15,080 nt of DNA, from NCBI GenBank assembly GCA_023144875.1, contig JAGLEW010000095.1:1-15080 (forward strand), written 5' to 3'. Position 1 is the first letter of the stretch, and every line of letters starts with the position of its first letter. Source of the stretch: Methylococcales bacterium. GTDB lineage: Bacteria > Pseudomonadota > Gammaproteobacteria > Methylococcales > Methylomonadaceae. Both the position numbers and the translations under genes were made by a program. The notes under the pieces are model-generated. The model saw only the letters and a list, made by a program, of their open reading frames with translations, was not told the origin of the DNA and did no database searches. Of this stretch, positions 7,495 to 14,334 are shown one piece after another.

Positions 7495-7821
7495 ATGACT
7501 GATTACCCTGAAAAAACCTGTGAAATCGTAAATCTTGTGAAACATCCTAAGTTGGTTGAGGCAACCTTAGCGGGGCGTAAAACGCAACAGCGTCGTGATG
7601 GGGTTTATGCTTATCCTGACGAAACTTTTGATTTGGAAGGAGTAACATTTAAAGTGACTAGCTTAGAACGTCAACGATTAGGCGATATGACCGATACCGA
7701 TGCTCAGGCAGAAGGCTACCCATCATTGGAAATGTATAAAAATTTAATTCTCAGAATGCACGCAGGCATGACATGGAATGAAGATGATTTGGTGTGGGTA
7801 CATTCGTTTGAAAAAGCCTAA
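7495..7821 (+). CDS. ASCH-domain protein
   Basis: A 108-residue cytosolic protein whose whole length is an ASCH (PUA-like beta-barrel) domain, a fold linked to RNA or modified-nucleoside binding. Evidence: HPKLVEATLAGRKTQQRR (17-34) with the GRKT signature, FKVTSLERQRLGDMT (52-66), DADAQAEGYPS-type helix start (69-77), and the closing strand LVWVHSFEK (99-107). E. coli YqfB (N4-acetylcytidine amidohydrolase, about 103 residues) has the same layout. Compared with my memory of YqfB, catalytic Lys21 matches Lys29 and Glu74 matches Glu73, but Thr24 falls on Gln32. I therefore do not transfer the enzyme name. No clear Shine-Dalgarno precedes ATG 7495. A small ORF follows 24 nt downstream. Confidence 0.82.
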   Translation: MTDYPEKTCEIVNLVKHPKLVEATLAGRKTQQRRDGVYAYPDETFDLEGVTFKVTSLERQRLGDMTDTDAQAEGYPSLEMYKNLILRMHAGMTWNEDDLVWVHSFEKA

Positions 7822-7845
7822 ACGAAGTCAATAATAGGGCTGTTA

Positions 7846-8070
7846 ATGGAAAGACTCCCTGTGACGAGAGTCTTTGAGTATTTAATCAAAACCGATCACT
7901 GTACGATGGAAAATTACCCAAAATTACAAGCCAGTCTGTTGATAATGCTCAAAGACCTTGACGATCAATTGGCGGATATTATTCAAAAGCCTTTTATTGC
8001 TAAAGAAAATAGAAAGCTTAATATTAAAGAGCCTAAAAATATTTATTCAAAAAAAGAAACCACTCAATAA
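7846..8070 (+). CDS. Small protein of unknown function
   Basis: A 74-residue ORF with no family I recognise. AGGG (7836-7839) lies 6 nt before ATG 7846, a good ribosome site. Residues 21-46 (MENYPKLQASLLIMLKDLDD and following) look like an amphipathic helix; the C-terminal third is Lys/Asn/Glu-rich and probably disordered. An 8-bp perfect hairpin (7850-7875) overlaps codons 2-10, so an alternative is that translation begins at ATG 7906, giving 54 residues, although no Shine-Dalgarno is seen there. It lies 24 nt after the ASCH gene and its stop is 5 nt before the GTG of the Nudix gene, which supports it being translated in this operon. Confidence 0.55.
   Translation: MERLPVTRVFEYLIKTDHCTMENYPKLQASLLIMLKDLDDQLADIIQKPFIAKENRKLNIKEPKNIYSKKETTQ
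7850..7875 (+). other. Hairpin, 8-bp stem, at the start of the small ORF
   Basis: AAAGACTC (7850-7857) is exactly complementary to GAGTCTTT (7868-7875), with a 10-nt loop. It starts two bases after the ATG of the small ORF at 7846. The following GAGTATTTAATC lacks a run of T, so it is a poor intrinsic terminator. It could be a weak terminator or attenuator after the ASCH gene, an mRNA processing site, or a translation-control element. Confidence 0.5.
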
Positions 8071-8075
8071 ATGAC

Positions 8076-9002
8076 GTGTTAGTAACGAGAGTTGTCCTTG
8101 GGGTTATTAAAAATTCTAAAGGACAATTATTAATTTCAAAGCGAAGAAAAAATGTTCATTTAAGCGGCTTGTGGGAGTTTGTGGGTGGAAAAGTTGAACA
8201 AGGCGAATCCTCTTTAGAGGCGTTAAAACGAGAATTATTAGAAGAAGTGGGCATCCATGTCATAAAAGCCAGTCCTATAATAAAAATTAAACATGATTAT
8301 AGCGAGTTGTCTGTTTTATTAGACGTTTGGGTTATTAATGATTTTTCAGGGCTTGCAGTTGGTAATGAAAAGCAACAAATTAAATGGGTAACAATAAATA
8401 CATTAACGGATTACGCTTTTCCTGAAGCCAATAAAGCGATTATTAACGCTATAAAATTGCCCACTGATTACGCTATTTTAGATGATGCTGGTACCGAAAC
8501 ATTAGAATCACGTTTAAATACTATTTTAAATCGTGGAATAAAGCTCATTCAGTTTCGATTAAAAAATTTAAGTGCTGAAAAAGTTAATATTTTTTTACTT
8601 AAAGCTATTCCTTTGTGTAAGCAGTATAAAGCGGAAATTTTAATAAACTCTCACGTTATTAATACTAATAACTTTAATCAAAAGGGATTACATTTAACCA
8701 GTCGTGATTTAATGACTTTAAAAACACGGCCCTCAAATAAAGGCTGGATTGCCGCCTCGTGTCATAACCTAAAACAATTAAAACACGCTGAAAAACTTGG
8801 TTTAGACTTTGTTGTATTAGCCCCAGTATTAACCACACTTACGCACCCTGAGGCCAAACCATTAGGTTGGGATATCATGAAAGAACTTATCCAGCAAGTT
8901 AATCTCCCTGTATTTGCATTGGGCGGTGTTACACAAAAAGATAAAAAAATAGCTCAAAAATTAGGTGCGCAAGGAATTGCGGGTATTCGAATGTTTTTAT
9001 AA
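8076..9002 (+). CDS. Nudix hydrolase (MutT-like) fused to ThiE-like domain
   Basis: A 308-residue two-domain protein of the Nudix/thiamine-phosphate-synthase-like fusion type found in many gammaproteobacteria. Residues 1-128 are a Nudix domain with a complete Nudix box, G38-x5-E44-x7-REllEEvGI (52-60). LWEFVGGK (32-39) resembles MutT, which removes 8-oxo-dGTP from the nucleotide pool. Residues 132-308 have a ThiE-like TIM barrel: IQFRLKN (158-164), GLHLTSRDL (204-212), IAASCHN (225-231), DFVVLAPVL (244-252), PVFALGGV (278-285) and a GAQGIAGIRMF end. ThiE's Asn-Asp pair is replaced by NSH (191-193), and the usual P-T-x-T-K loop by TTLTHPEAK, so thiamine-phosphate synthesis is doubtful. The start codon is GTG with no visible Shine-Dalgarno, 5 nt after the preceding stop, suggesting coupling. 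Confidence 0.88.
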   Translation: MLVTRVVLGVIKNSKGQLLISKRRKNVHLSGLWEFVGGKVEQGESSLEALKRELLEEVGIHVIKASPIIKIKHDYSELSVLLDVWVINDFSGLAVGNEKQQIKWVTINTLTDYAFPEANKAIINAIKLPTDYAILDDAGTETLESRLNTILNRGIKLIQFRLKNLSAEKVNIFLLKAIPLCKQYKAEILINSHVINTNNFNQKGLHLTSRDLMTLKTRPSNKGWIAASCHNLKQLKHAEKLGLDFVVLAPVLTTLTHPEAKPLGWDIMKELIQQVNLPVFALGGVTQKDKKIAQKLGAQGIAGIRMFL

Positions 9003-9131
9003 ATAAATTTAAAACCTTACTCAGGATAACAATAGGCTATATTAGAAAATATAGTAAAGCATTACTTTTGGGGGTAGCCCTCTCATATTCACAGTAGGTG
9101 TAAACTCTGTTACGAGGGCTTATTTAACCAA
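9003..9131. other. Intergenic hairpins between convergent genes
   Basis: Two structures are visible. CTATATT (9037-9043) pairs with AATATAG (9048-9054) across a 4-nt AGAA loop. AGCCCTC (9076-9082) pairs with GAGGGCT (9114-9120), enclosing 31 nt, with TTATTT after it on the plus strand. The second could end transcription of the Nudix gene and of the minus-strand small ORF. GGG (9072-9074) could alternatively pair with CCC (9078-9080), so two exclusive folds are possible. I see no coding potential here. Confidence 0.4.
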
Positions 9132-9308
9132 TTATTTTGTAATGATAATATTGTGATGTAAAAATGTACTTTCATCAGATACCATTTGTGTTTTTATATC
9201 ATCTGTTATCGTTATTAATGGTAACTCAGGGACGTGGGTTGCTCCAATTAAAAAGGGTGAAATGAAAAGCACGGCTAATTGAAAAAGGTTTTCGAGAGTG
9301 GGTTTCAT
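9132..9308 (-). CDS. Small predicted exported or membrane protein (58 aa)
   Basis: A short ORF on the minus strand, ATG at 9308-9306, stop TAA at 9134-9132. It begins MKPTLENLFQLAVLFISPFL and continues IGATHVPELPLITITDD..., ending in HHNIIITK. Residues 8-22 are hydrophobic; with Lys2 and Ala23 this resembles a signal peptide with cleavage near IGA, or a single membrane helix. AGG about 8-10 nt upstream (in AGTAGGTCACGCT) is a fair ribosome site. The remainder is about 35 residues, polar with hydrophobic beta-like patches. I do not recognise a family. It stands alone, convergent with the Nudix gene and downstream of the yajR terminator hairpin. Chance ORFs of this size occur in AT-rich DNA, so confidence is moderate at best. 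Confidence 0.42.
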   Translation of the reverse strand: MKPTLENLFQLAVLFISPFLIGATHVPELPLITITDDIKTQMVSDESTFLHHNIIITK

Positions 9309-9362
9309 AGCGTGACCTACTTAAGGTGGTTGGAGTAGATTGGGGTACTTTTAGAAACATAG

Positions 9363-9401
9363 AAGCTTGTGTTTAAGAGTATAGCCCTTACTCTCAAGCT
9401 T
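9363..9401 (-). terminator. Bulged hairpin downstream of yajR, possible terminator
   Basis: AAGCTTG (9363-9369) pairs with CAAGCTT (9395-9401) and, inside it, AGAGTA (9376-9381) pairs with TACTCT (9389-9394). This gives 13 base pairs with a one-sided 6-nt bulge and a 7-nt loop. It lies 38 nt after the yajR stop on the minus strand. The T tract after it on that strand is weak (CTATGTTTCT). On the plus strand, TTTTTGAGTTTTT follows a few bases later. It may terminate the ygfB-pepP-ubiH-yajR transcript, but a protein-binding or RNA-stability role is possible. Confidence 0.5.
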
Positions 9402-9438
9402 TGAATGTTTTTGAGTTTTTAAGTGAAAAAATTAGTAT

Positions 9439-10827
9439 TTAGGCAGACCAATGAACTAATAAATCTTGTAAATGATTTTTATTTAAAATTTGGTTATCGA
9501 CTTTTAAATAAGCGGTGTTATCATCAAAATGTAATCGTGCTTCAGCAACGCCATTAATAGCGAGTAATTCTTCAACAAATTCTTTTGATTGTTCGGGGTT
9601 AATTTCATTGATAGAAATCAGTAAATTCGCCAGATATCGAGGCGTATGCATAAATACTGCGATGAATACCCAGCTTAATGCCGCAACCGCTGTGAAGATA
9701 AAAACCGCTTGTGCACCATGTTCACCGTAAAGCCATCCCCCTGTTACACCGCCTAAAAAAGCACCCATAAATTGAGCGCTGGAATAAGCGCCCATCGCTG
9801 TCCCTTTTAAATCCGCTGGGGCTGTTTTAGATATTAATGAAGGTAAAGTCGCTTCTAATAAGTTAAATCCACAGAAAAACAGCCACAAGCAGGCGATTAA
9901 AGAACTTAGTTGATTATAAAATTGGCTCAGGGCAGCATTTGCAAGTACTAAGGTGATAATCGCCCCAATAAAAACGGCTTTCATTTTGCGTTTTTTTTCA
10001 GCCAAAATAATAAACGGTACAATAACGGCCATTGAGGTGATGAGAATGGGTAAATAGACTTGCCAATGGTTTTCAGAGGCTAGCCCTGCTTCTCGGATTA
10101 AAAGTGGTAACACCACAAAGCTTGCGGTCAAAATTAAATGTAAAATAAAAATACCGTAATTTAACCGTAATAAATCTGTATTTTTTAGGACATGAGTAAT
10201 TTGAGTTGGGACTAATTGCGCATCTCGATGAACAATGGATTTTTGAGGCGAAGGAACGATAAAAAGGACGACTAAAATGGCTAATAGTGCCAGTATGGCA
10301 GTTAGATAAAAAATGCCTTGAATGCCAATTGTCCCTGCAAGAATAGGTCCTAGGGTGATAGCCACGCCAAAGGATATTCCAATACTCGCACCAATGGTTG
10401 CCATCGCTTTGGTTCGATGAACTTCTTGGGTTAAATCCGCGACTAATGCCATGATAGCGGCGGCAATAGCACCACAACCTTGTAACGCACGACCGAGTAA
10501 AATACCATAAATAGTGGTTGATACTGCGGCGACTAAACTGCCTGCGGCAAATAAAATTAAACCAATAATGATGATTTTTTTTCGCCCAAAACGGTCGGAT
10601 AATAAACCAAATGGAATTTGCAAAATGGCTTGGCTGAGACCATAAATGCTAATGGATAAGCCAATCAGTAAGGGTGTTGCGCCTTCTATATTTTCGGCAA
10701 ATAAAGACAGAATGGGTAAAATCATAAATAAGCCCAGCATCCGCAATGCGTAAATACTGGCTAAAGAGAAGGTGGCGCGCCGCTCTAATGGGGTCATTGA
10801 GCTTGTGATGTCTTGTAGTTCAGCCAA
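9439..10827 (-). CDS. yajR: MFS transporter of the YajR family with C-terminal ferredoxin-like domain
   Basis: A 462-residue inner-membrane protein, likely a proton-driven exporter of unknown substrate. It matches E. coli YajR (about 456 residues) along its length from memory: MTPLERRATF near the start, RMLGLFMILPIL (29-40), motif A GLLSDRFGRKK (74-84), the RALQGCGAIAAAIMALVADLT block, and SLISKTAPADLKGTAMG. Twelve helices occupy roughly 20-395. Residues about 400-462 form the small soluble domain typical of YajR, including INGVAEARLHFDDNTAYLKV-type strands. The start is TTG (10827-10825), preceded 7 nt earlier by a strong AAGGAG; ATG 10797 at MTPLERR is a weaker alternative. It follows ubiH by 39 nt and is probably the last gene of that operon. 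A hairpin lies downstream at 9363-9401. Confidence 0.9.
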   Translation of the reverse strand: MAELQDITSSMTPLERRATFSLASIYALRMLGLFMILPILSLFAENIEGATPLLIGLSISIYGLSQAILQIPFGLLSDRFGRKKIIIIGLILFAAGSLVAAVSTTIYGILLGRALQGCGAIAAAIMALVADLTQEVHRTKAMATIGASIGISFGVAITLGPILAGTIGIQGIFYLTAILALLAILVVLFIVPSPQKSIVHRDAQLVPTQITHVLKNTDLLRLNYGIFILHLILTASFVVLPLLIREAGLASENHWQVYLPILITSMAVIVPFIILAEKKRKMKAVFIGAIITLVLANAALSQFYNQLSSLIACLWLFFCGFNLLEATLPSLISKTAPADLKGTAMGAYSSAQFMGAFLGGVTGGWLYGEHGAQAVFIFTAVAALSWVFIAVFMHTPRYLANLLISINEINPEQSKEFVEELLAINGVAEARLHFDDNTAYLKVDNQILNKNHLQDLLVHWSA

Positions 10828-10866
10828 TGAATGACTCCTTAATAAAAATAAATAGTGGAACGAGGT

Positions 10867-12084
10867 TTAGCGTTTTGAATGGTTGCTGACAAGCGGAAGA
10901 TAATCGGCTAATCCCATCGCATGGCTGGCTAATAAATTTTTAGCAACAGGAATGTGATCCAGCGCAGTGAGTGATGCATTTCTGATCGCGGCAAGGGGTA
11001 GCCATTGATTGGAAAAAACTTTAACCACGTTGTCGGTAAAGCCAATGGTTTTGTTATGGTCTTTTTGGCGCGCTTGGGTGTATTTATCTAAAAATTTAGC
11101 ATCCCCAATATCGTGTTTTTGTTGTTGCTGTTTTGTAAGCATTTCTGCCAGTTGAACCACATCTCTTAAGCCTAAATTAAAACCTTGTCCTGCTACAGGG
11201 TGTAGTTGATGCGCGGCATTACCAATAATAACACTGCGTTGTGCCTGCATTTTTTTAGCACGAATTAAGGTTAGGGGAAAGGCAATTCGTTTTGCGGCGA
11301 GTGTTAATTCACCTAAATGATAACCAAAACAGTGTTGTAACTGGGCGATAAAGTCTTTTTCAGATGCTGACATTAAGGCATTTGCTTCGCTGGAAGTACG
11401 TGTCCACACTACGGCTGATTGGTTTTTAGCAATGGGGAGTAACGCTAAAGGGCCTGAAGCGGTAAAGCGCTCATAGGCTATATTTTGATGCGGAAGACTG
11501 CTGTTAATAGTGGTGATAAGGGCGGTTTGTTGATAGGTTTTTTTATGTTGTTCAATATTTAATAAGCCTCGAATGGTTGATTGTCCACCATCCGCACCGA
11601 CTAATAATTGAGCCGAGATTTGACTATTTTTATTTTCTTGCTTAAGGGTTACGGTAATTGCCGATTCATCTGCTTTCAAAGTTTCAATTTTTGCAGGACA
11701 AAATTGTTGAATTTTTTCTGCTTCAATAAGTTGGGCAATGGGTGTTTCAATATCACGGGCGGCAATCACATAACCCAAGGCTTCAACCCCTTGTTTTTCA
11801 GCAGATAAGCGCATTTTTCCAAAATGACCTCGATCTGAAATATGAATTTTTTTAATGGCAGTGGCTTTTGATTTAACCTCATCCCAAATTCCAATGTTTT
11901 GTAACATCATCACTGTTCCCGCCGATAAGGCTAATGCTCTATCCCCTGCGGTCGATTGTTGGAGTTGTTGACGGCTAACTGCTTCAATTAGGGCGATGTT
12001 TAAACCACTGTTTTTTAAAGCCAATGCTAAACAATTTCCCGCTAAACCGCCACCACCTATTAATAAGTCATAATCCAATTGCAT
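10867..12084 (-). CDS. ubiH: FAD-dependent ubiquinone biosynthesis hydroxylase UbiH
   Basis: The UbiH/UbiF/UbiI family are FAD- and NAD(P)H-dependent hydroxylases that oxidise the ubiquinone ring; UbiH acts at the 6-methoxyphenol stage. The 405-residue protein has the N-terminal FAD loop IGGGGLAGN (9-17), the family segment GDRALALSAGT (47-57), the DG motif LLVGADGGQSTIRG (160-173), and the second FAD motif GNAAHQLHPVAGQGFNLGLRD (288-308). The classic D of GDAAH is Asn here, as in some UbiH proteins. Position after pepP, as in the E. coli ygfB-pepP-ubiH-ubiI operon, favours UbiH over UbiF or UbiI. ubiI itself is absent; yajR follows. The ATG overlaps the pepP stop by one base (TAATG), so translation is coupled. 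Confidence 0.9.
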   Translation of the reverse strand: MQLDYDLLIGGGGLAGNCLALALKNSGLNIALIEAVSRQQLQQSTAGDRALALSAGTVMMLQNIGIWDEVKSKATAIKKIHISDRGHFGKMRLSAEKQGVEALGYVIAARDIETPIAQLIEAEKIQQFCPAKIETLKADESAITVTLKQENKNSQISAQLLVGADGGQSTIRGLLNIEQHKKTYQQTALITTINSSLPHQNIAYERFTASGPLALLPIAKNQSAVVWTRTSSEANALMSASEKDFIAQLQHCFGYHLGELTLAAKRIAFPLTLIRAKKMQAQRSVIIGNAAHQLHPVAGQGFNLGLRDVVQLAEMLTKQQQQKHDIGDAKFLDKYTQARQKDHNKTIGFTDNVVKVFSNQWLPLAAIRNASLTALDHIPVAKNLLASHAMGLADYLPLVSNHSKR

Positions 12085-13394
12085 TAGTTTTCCTGCAGTA
12101 AAGTTTCTATTTCAGTAATGGTTTTTGGCGCATCAGCACTGAGAACCTCGCAACCATCTTTAGTCACTAAGACATCATCTTCAATCCGAATGCCAATACC
12201 ACGCCATTTTGCCGCCACTTTTTTACAGTCGGCTTGGACATACAGCCCTGGTTCAACCGTTACTACCATGCCGACTTCTAGTAATCGCCATTCATCATGT
12301 ACTTTATAATCGCCCACATCATGCACATCCATTCCGAGCCAATGTCCTAGGCGATGCATATAAAAGGCTTTATATTTTTCATCCTTGATTAATTTATCCA
12401 CTTTCCCTGTTAACAACCCTAATTCAACCAAGCCTTCCGTCATCCTTTGAATCGACATTTTATGAATCGCATTCCATGAAATACCAGGTTTAATCATTTT
12501 AATCGCGGCCAGTTGAATATCTAACACTAGTTGATACAGTTGTTTTTGTGCGGGGGAAAATTTTCCAGAAATAGGAAAGGTTCGAGTAATATCCGCCGCA
12601 TAGTTATCGCATTCACCGCCCGCATCAATCAGTAATAAGTCATTTTTACGCAATTTTGCATCATTATTAATGTAATGCAAGGTGCAGGCATTTTTACCCC
12701 CTGCGACAATGGATGAGTAAGCAACGGATCTCAACCCATTTTGCATTAATTCATGGATGATTTCGGCTTCGACTTGATATTCATACAGCCCTGCTTGGCA
12801 ATATTTCATTGCTCTGATATGGGCTTGGGCGGAAATTTTAGCCGCTTTACGTAACAGTTTTATTTCACTGGCGGATTTAAATAAACGCATTTCGTGCAAA
12901 ATACAATCGAGTGAAATTAGTTCAGCGGGGGCTTTATTATAGTGGCGTGATTTGTTTCTAAGCTGTTTAATCCAGTTTTGAAGTTGATTATCTAACCGAT
13001 TATCACGCCCCATCGGGTAGTAAACTCGATGTTTATCTTCCAGCATGTTTGGTAAAATATCATTTAAATCATCAATCGGAAACGCATCATCCGCACCATA
13101 ATCTGTAATAGCACCTTCAAGCCCCGAATGCTTGCCTTCCCATAGTTGCTTTTTTTTATCAAATTCACGACAAAATAAAATATATTCGCCTTTTTTACGC
13201 CCTGGAATAAAAACGGCCATTGCGTCTGCTTCGTTAAAACCCGTTAAATAATAAAAATCACTGTCTTGTCGGAAAGGATAATCCACATCTCGATTACGCA
13301 TTTGATGATGGGCGCTGGGTATCAAACCAATATTACCGTGCCCGATTTGTTGCATAATATTTTTACGGCGTTTTTTAAATTCTATTTGTGTCAT
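12084..13394 (-). CDS. pepP: Xaa-Pro aminopeptidase PepP (aminopeptidase P)
   Basis: PepP removes an N-terminal residue when proline is second, using two manganese ions in a pita-bread fold. The 436-residue protein matches the E. coli enzyme in size. An N-terminal creatinase-like domain covers about 1-165 (FRQDSDFYYLTGF at 41-53). The catalytic domain has all five metal ligands by motif: Asp257 (LLLIDAGG), Asp268 (YAADITRTFP), His351 (HRLGHWLGMDVHD), Glu381 (VTVEPGLY) and Glu405 (GIGIRIEDD). ATG 13394 lacks a strong Shine-Dalgarno. It lies 32 nt after ygfB, and its stop overlaps ubiH, so the three genes form the usual operon. Confidence 0.96.
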   Translation of the reverse strand: MTQIEFKKRRKNIMQQIGHGNIGLIPSAHHQMRNRDVDYPFRQDSDFYYLTGFNEADAMAVFIPGRKKGEYILFCREFDKKKQLWEGKHSGLEGAITDYGADDAFPIDDLNDILPNMLEDKHRVYYPMGRDNRLDNQLQNWIKQLRNKSRHYNKAPAELISLDCILHEMRLFKSASEIKLLRKAAKISAQAHIRAMKYCQAGLYEYQVEAEIIHELMQNGLRSVAYSSIVAGGKNACTLHYINNDAKLRKNDLLLIDAGGECDNYAADITRTFPISGKFSPAQKQLYQLVLDIQLAAIKMIKPGISWNAIHKMSIQRMTEGLVELGLLTGKVDKLIKDEKYKAFYMHRLGHWLGMDVHDVGDYKVHDEWRLLEVGMVVTVEPGLYVQADCKKVAAKWRGIGIRIEDDVLVTKDGCEVLSADAPKTITEIETLLQEN

Positions 13395-13426
13395 GATTAG
13401 GCTTTATTTACAGTAAGGTGAGCGCA

Positions 13427-13942
13427 CTAAGCAGTGGTATTGTTTTCATCACGGATAATTAAAACGGCAGAACGCAGGTACTCATGAATTTCCATAAAGG
13501 CATTTTCAGCGTCATCGTCCTCGTTTTCAACCGCACTTTCCAGTTTGGTAAATTCTATCATGTCACGTAAAATTTCTTTAGTTTGATCCTGCCAGTCGGC
13601 TTGTTTTTGAGCACAGCCCATCCCCCATAAAAAACCTTGACACCACATTATGAGTGCGTCGATTTGCGAGGGTAAATCATTCTCATCGGGTAAAAATAAA
13701 TCAAACTCAAACATAGAGTCATCTGGGTCTAACAAGGATCGTGTTTGTTCGAATAAGTTCACTAATAAACCACGGTCTTCGGCGTTTATTTGAGTATTCT
13801 CATCAAAAATTGTGTTGAGCCATTCAAAGGATTCACCTTTGTTATTTGTACAAAGCATTGCGGTGGCAATTCCATGCGCTTCTGCGACAGATGAATCGGC
13901 TTTATAGTTTTGGAAAATATCATTAAGTATTTGATAAGACAT
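13427..13942 (-). CDS. ygfB: YgfB (UPF0149/YecA-like) family protein
   Basis: A 171-residue, acidic, all-helical cytosolic protein, slightly shorter than E. coli YgfB (about 192). The family pattern is clear: AEAHGIATAMLC (20-31), SMFEFDLFLPDENDLPSQID (75-94), LIMWCQGFLWGMG (97-109), and a C-terminal EIHEYLRSAVLII (151-163). The E. coli protein has no settled molecular role; in Pseudomonas aeruginosa YgfB has been linked to repression of a peptidoglycan amidase. Here it opens the ygfB-pepP-ubiH-yajR run and is divergent from the TIGR02449-zapA pair, as in E. coli. No convincing Shine-Dalgarno precedes ATG 13942, only an A-rich leader. Confidence 0.9.
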   Translation of the reverse strand: MSYQILNDIFQNYKADSSVAEAHGIATAMLCTNNKGESFEWLNTIFDENTQINAEDRGLLVNLFEQTRSLLDPDDSMFEFDLFLPDENDLPSQIDALIMWCQGFLWGMGCAQKQADWQDQTKEILRDMIEFTKLESAVENEDDDAENAFMEIHEYLRSAVLIIRDENNTTA

Positions 13943-14106
13943 AGTTTATTTTTTACAAAGAGAGCGTTATTAAAAAAACAGGGTGTATAATAACATTCTG
14001 AAAAAGGGGTGAATAATTGTTATTATCTACTTTTGTGGTTTAATTAACCCTTTGAAAGGGCTTTATAGCGTAAAATCTCTATTATCATCTTAAAATATTT
14101 ATAACC
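13943..14106. promoter_or_regulatory. Divergent regulatory region between ygfB and the zapA operon, with inverted repeats
   Basis: This 164-nt AT-rich gap must hold promoters for both sides. ATAATAACA (13987-13995) and TGTTATTAT (14018-14026) are a perfect 9-bp inverted repeat with a 22-nt spacer. TATAAT (13986-13991) on the plus strand is a perfect -10 hexamer overlapping the left arm, but no good -35 lies at the right distance. A second palindrome, CCCTTTGAAAGGG (14048-14060), lies closer to the TIGR02449 start. I could not assign individual start sites. Confidence 0.4.
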
Positions 14107-14334
14107 ATGTCTGATTTAATATTACAACCTGTCAACGAAATGAAAAACTTGGAAGCGAACATTGACGAATTGTTAAAGCGCTATCAGTTTTTAAAAACCG
14201 AAAATCAATCTTTAAAAGTAAAACAAGAGTCCTTGGTCAAAGAAAAAGCAAAACTATTGGCTAAAACAACGCTTGCAAAAACCAAAGTGGAATCTATGAT
14301 TACACGCCTAAAAGCAATGGAGAATAATTTATGA
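14107..14334 (+). CDS. TIGR02449-family coiled-coil protein (ZapB-like)
   Basis: A 75-residue protein that is almost wholly coiled coil: heptads run from about residue 9 (MKNLEANIDELLKRYQFLK...) to 70, rich in Leu, Lys and Glu, with no Pro after residue 8. Small proteins of this type (TIGR02449) sit directly upstream of zapA in many gammaproteobacteria and resemble ZapB, which bridges ZapA to the division apparatus; a role in Z-ring assembly is inferred from that. No Shine-Dalgarno is visible before ATG 14107, only AT-rich leader. The stop overlaps the zapA start as ATGA (14331-14334), so translation is coupled. Confidence 0.85.
   Translation: MSDLILQPVNEMKNLEANIDELLKRYQFLKTENQSLKVKQESLVKEKAKLLAKTTLAKTKVESMITRLKAMENNL

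Noticed and set aside
10073..10477. 134-codon minus-strand ORF inside yajR
   Set aside because: Out-of-frame shadow rich in Ser, Cys, His and Arg; yajR matches the family throughout this stretch.
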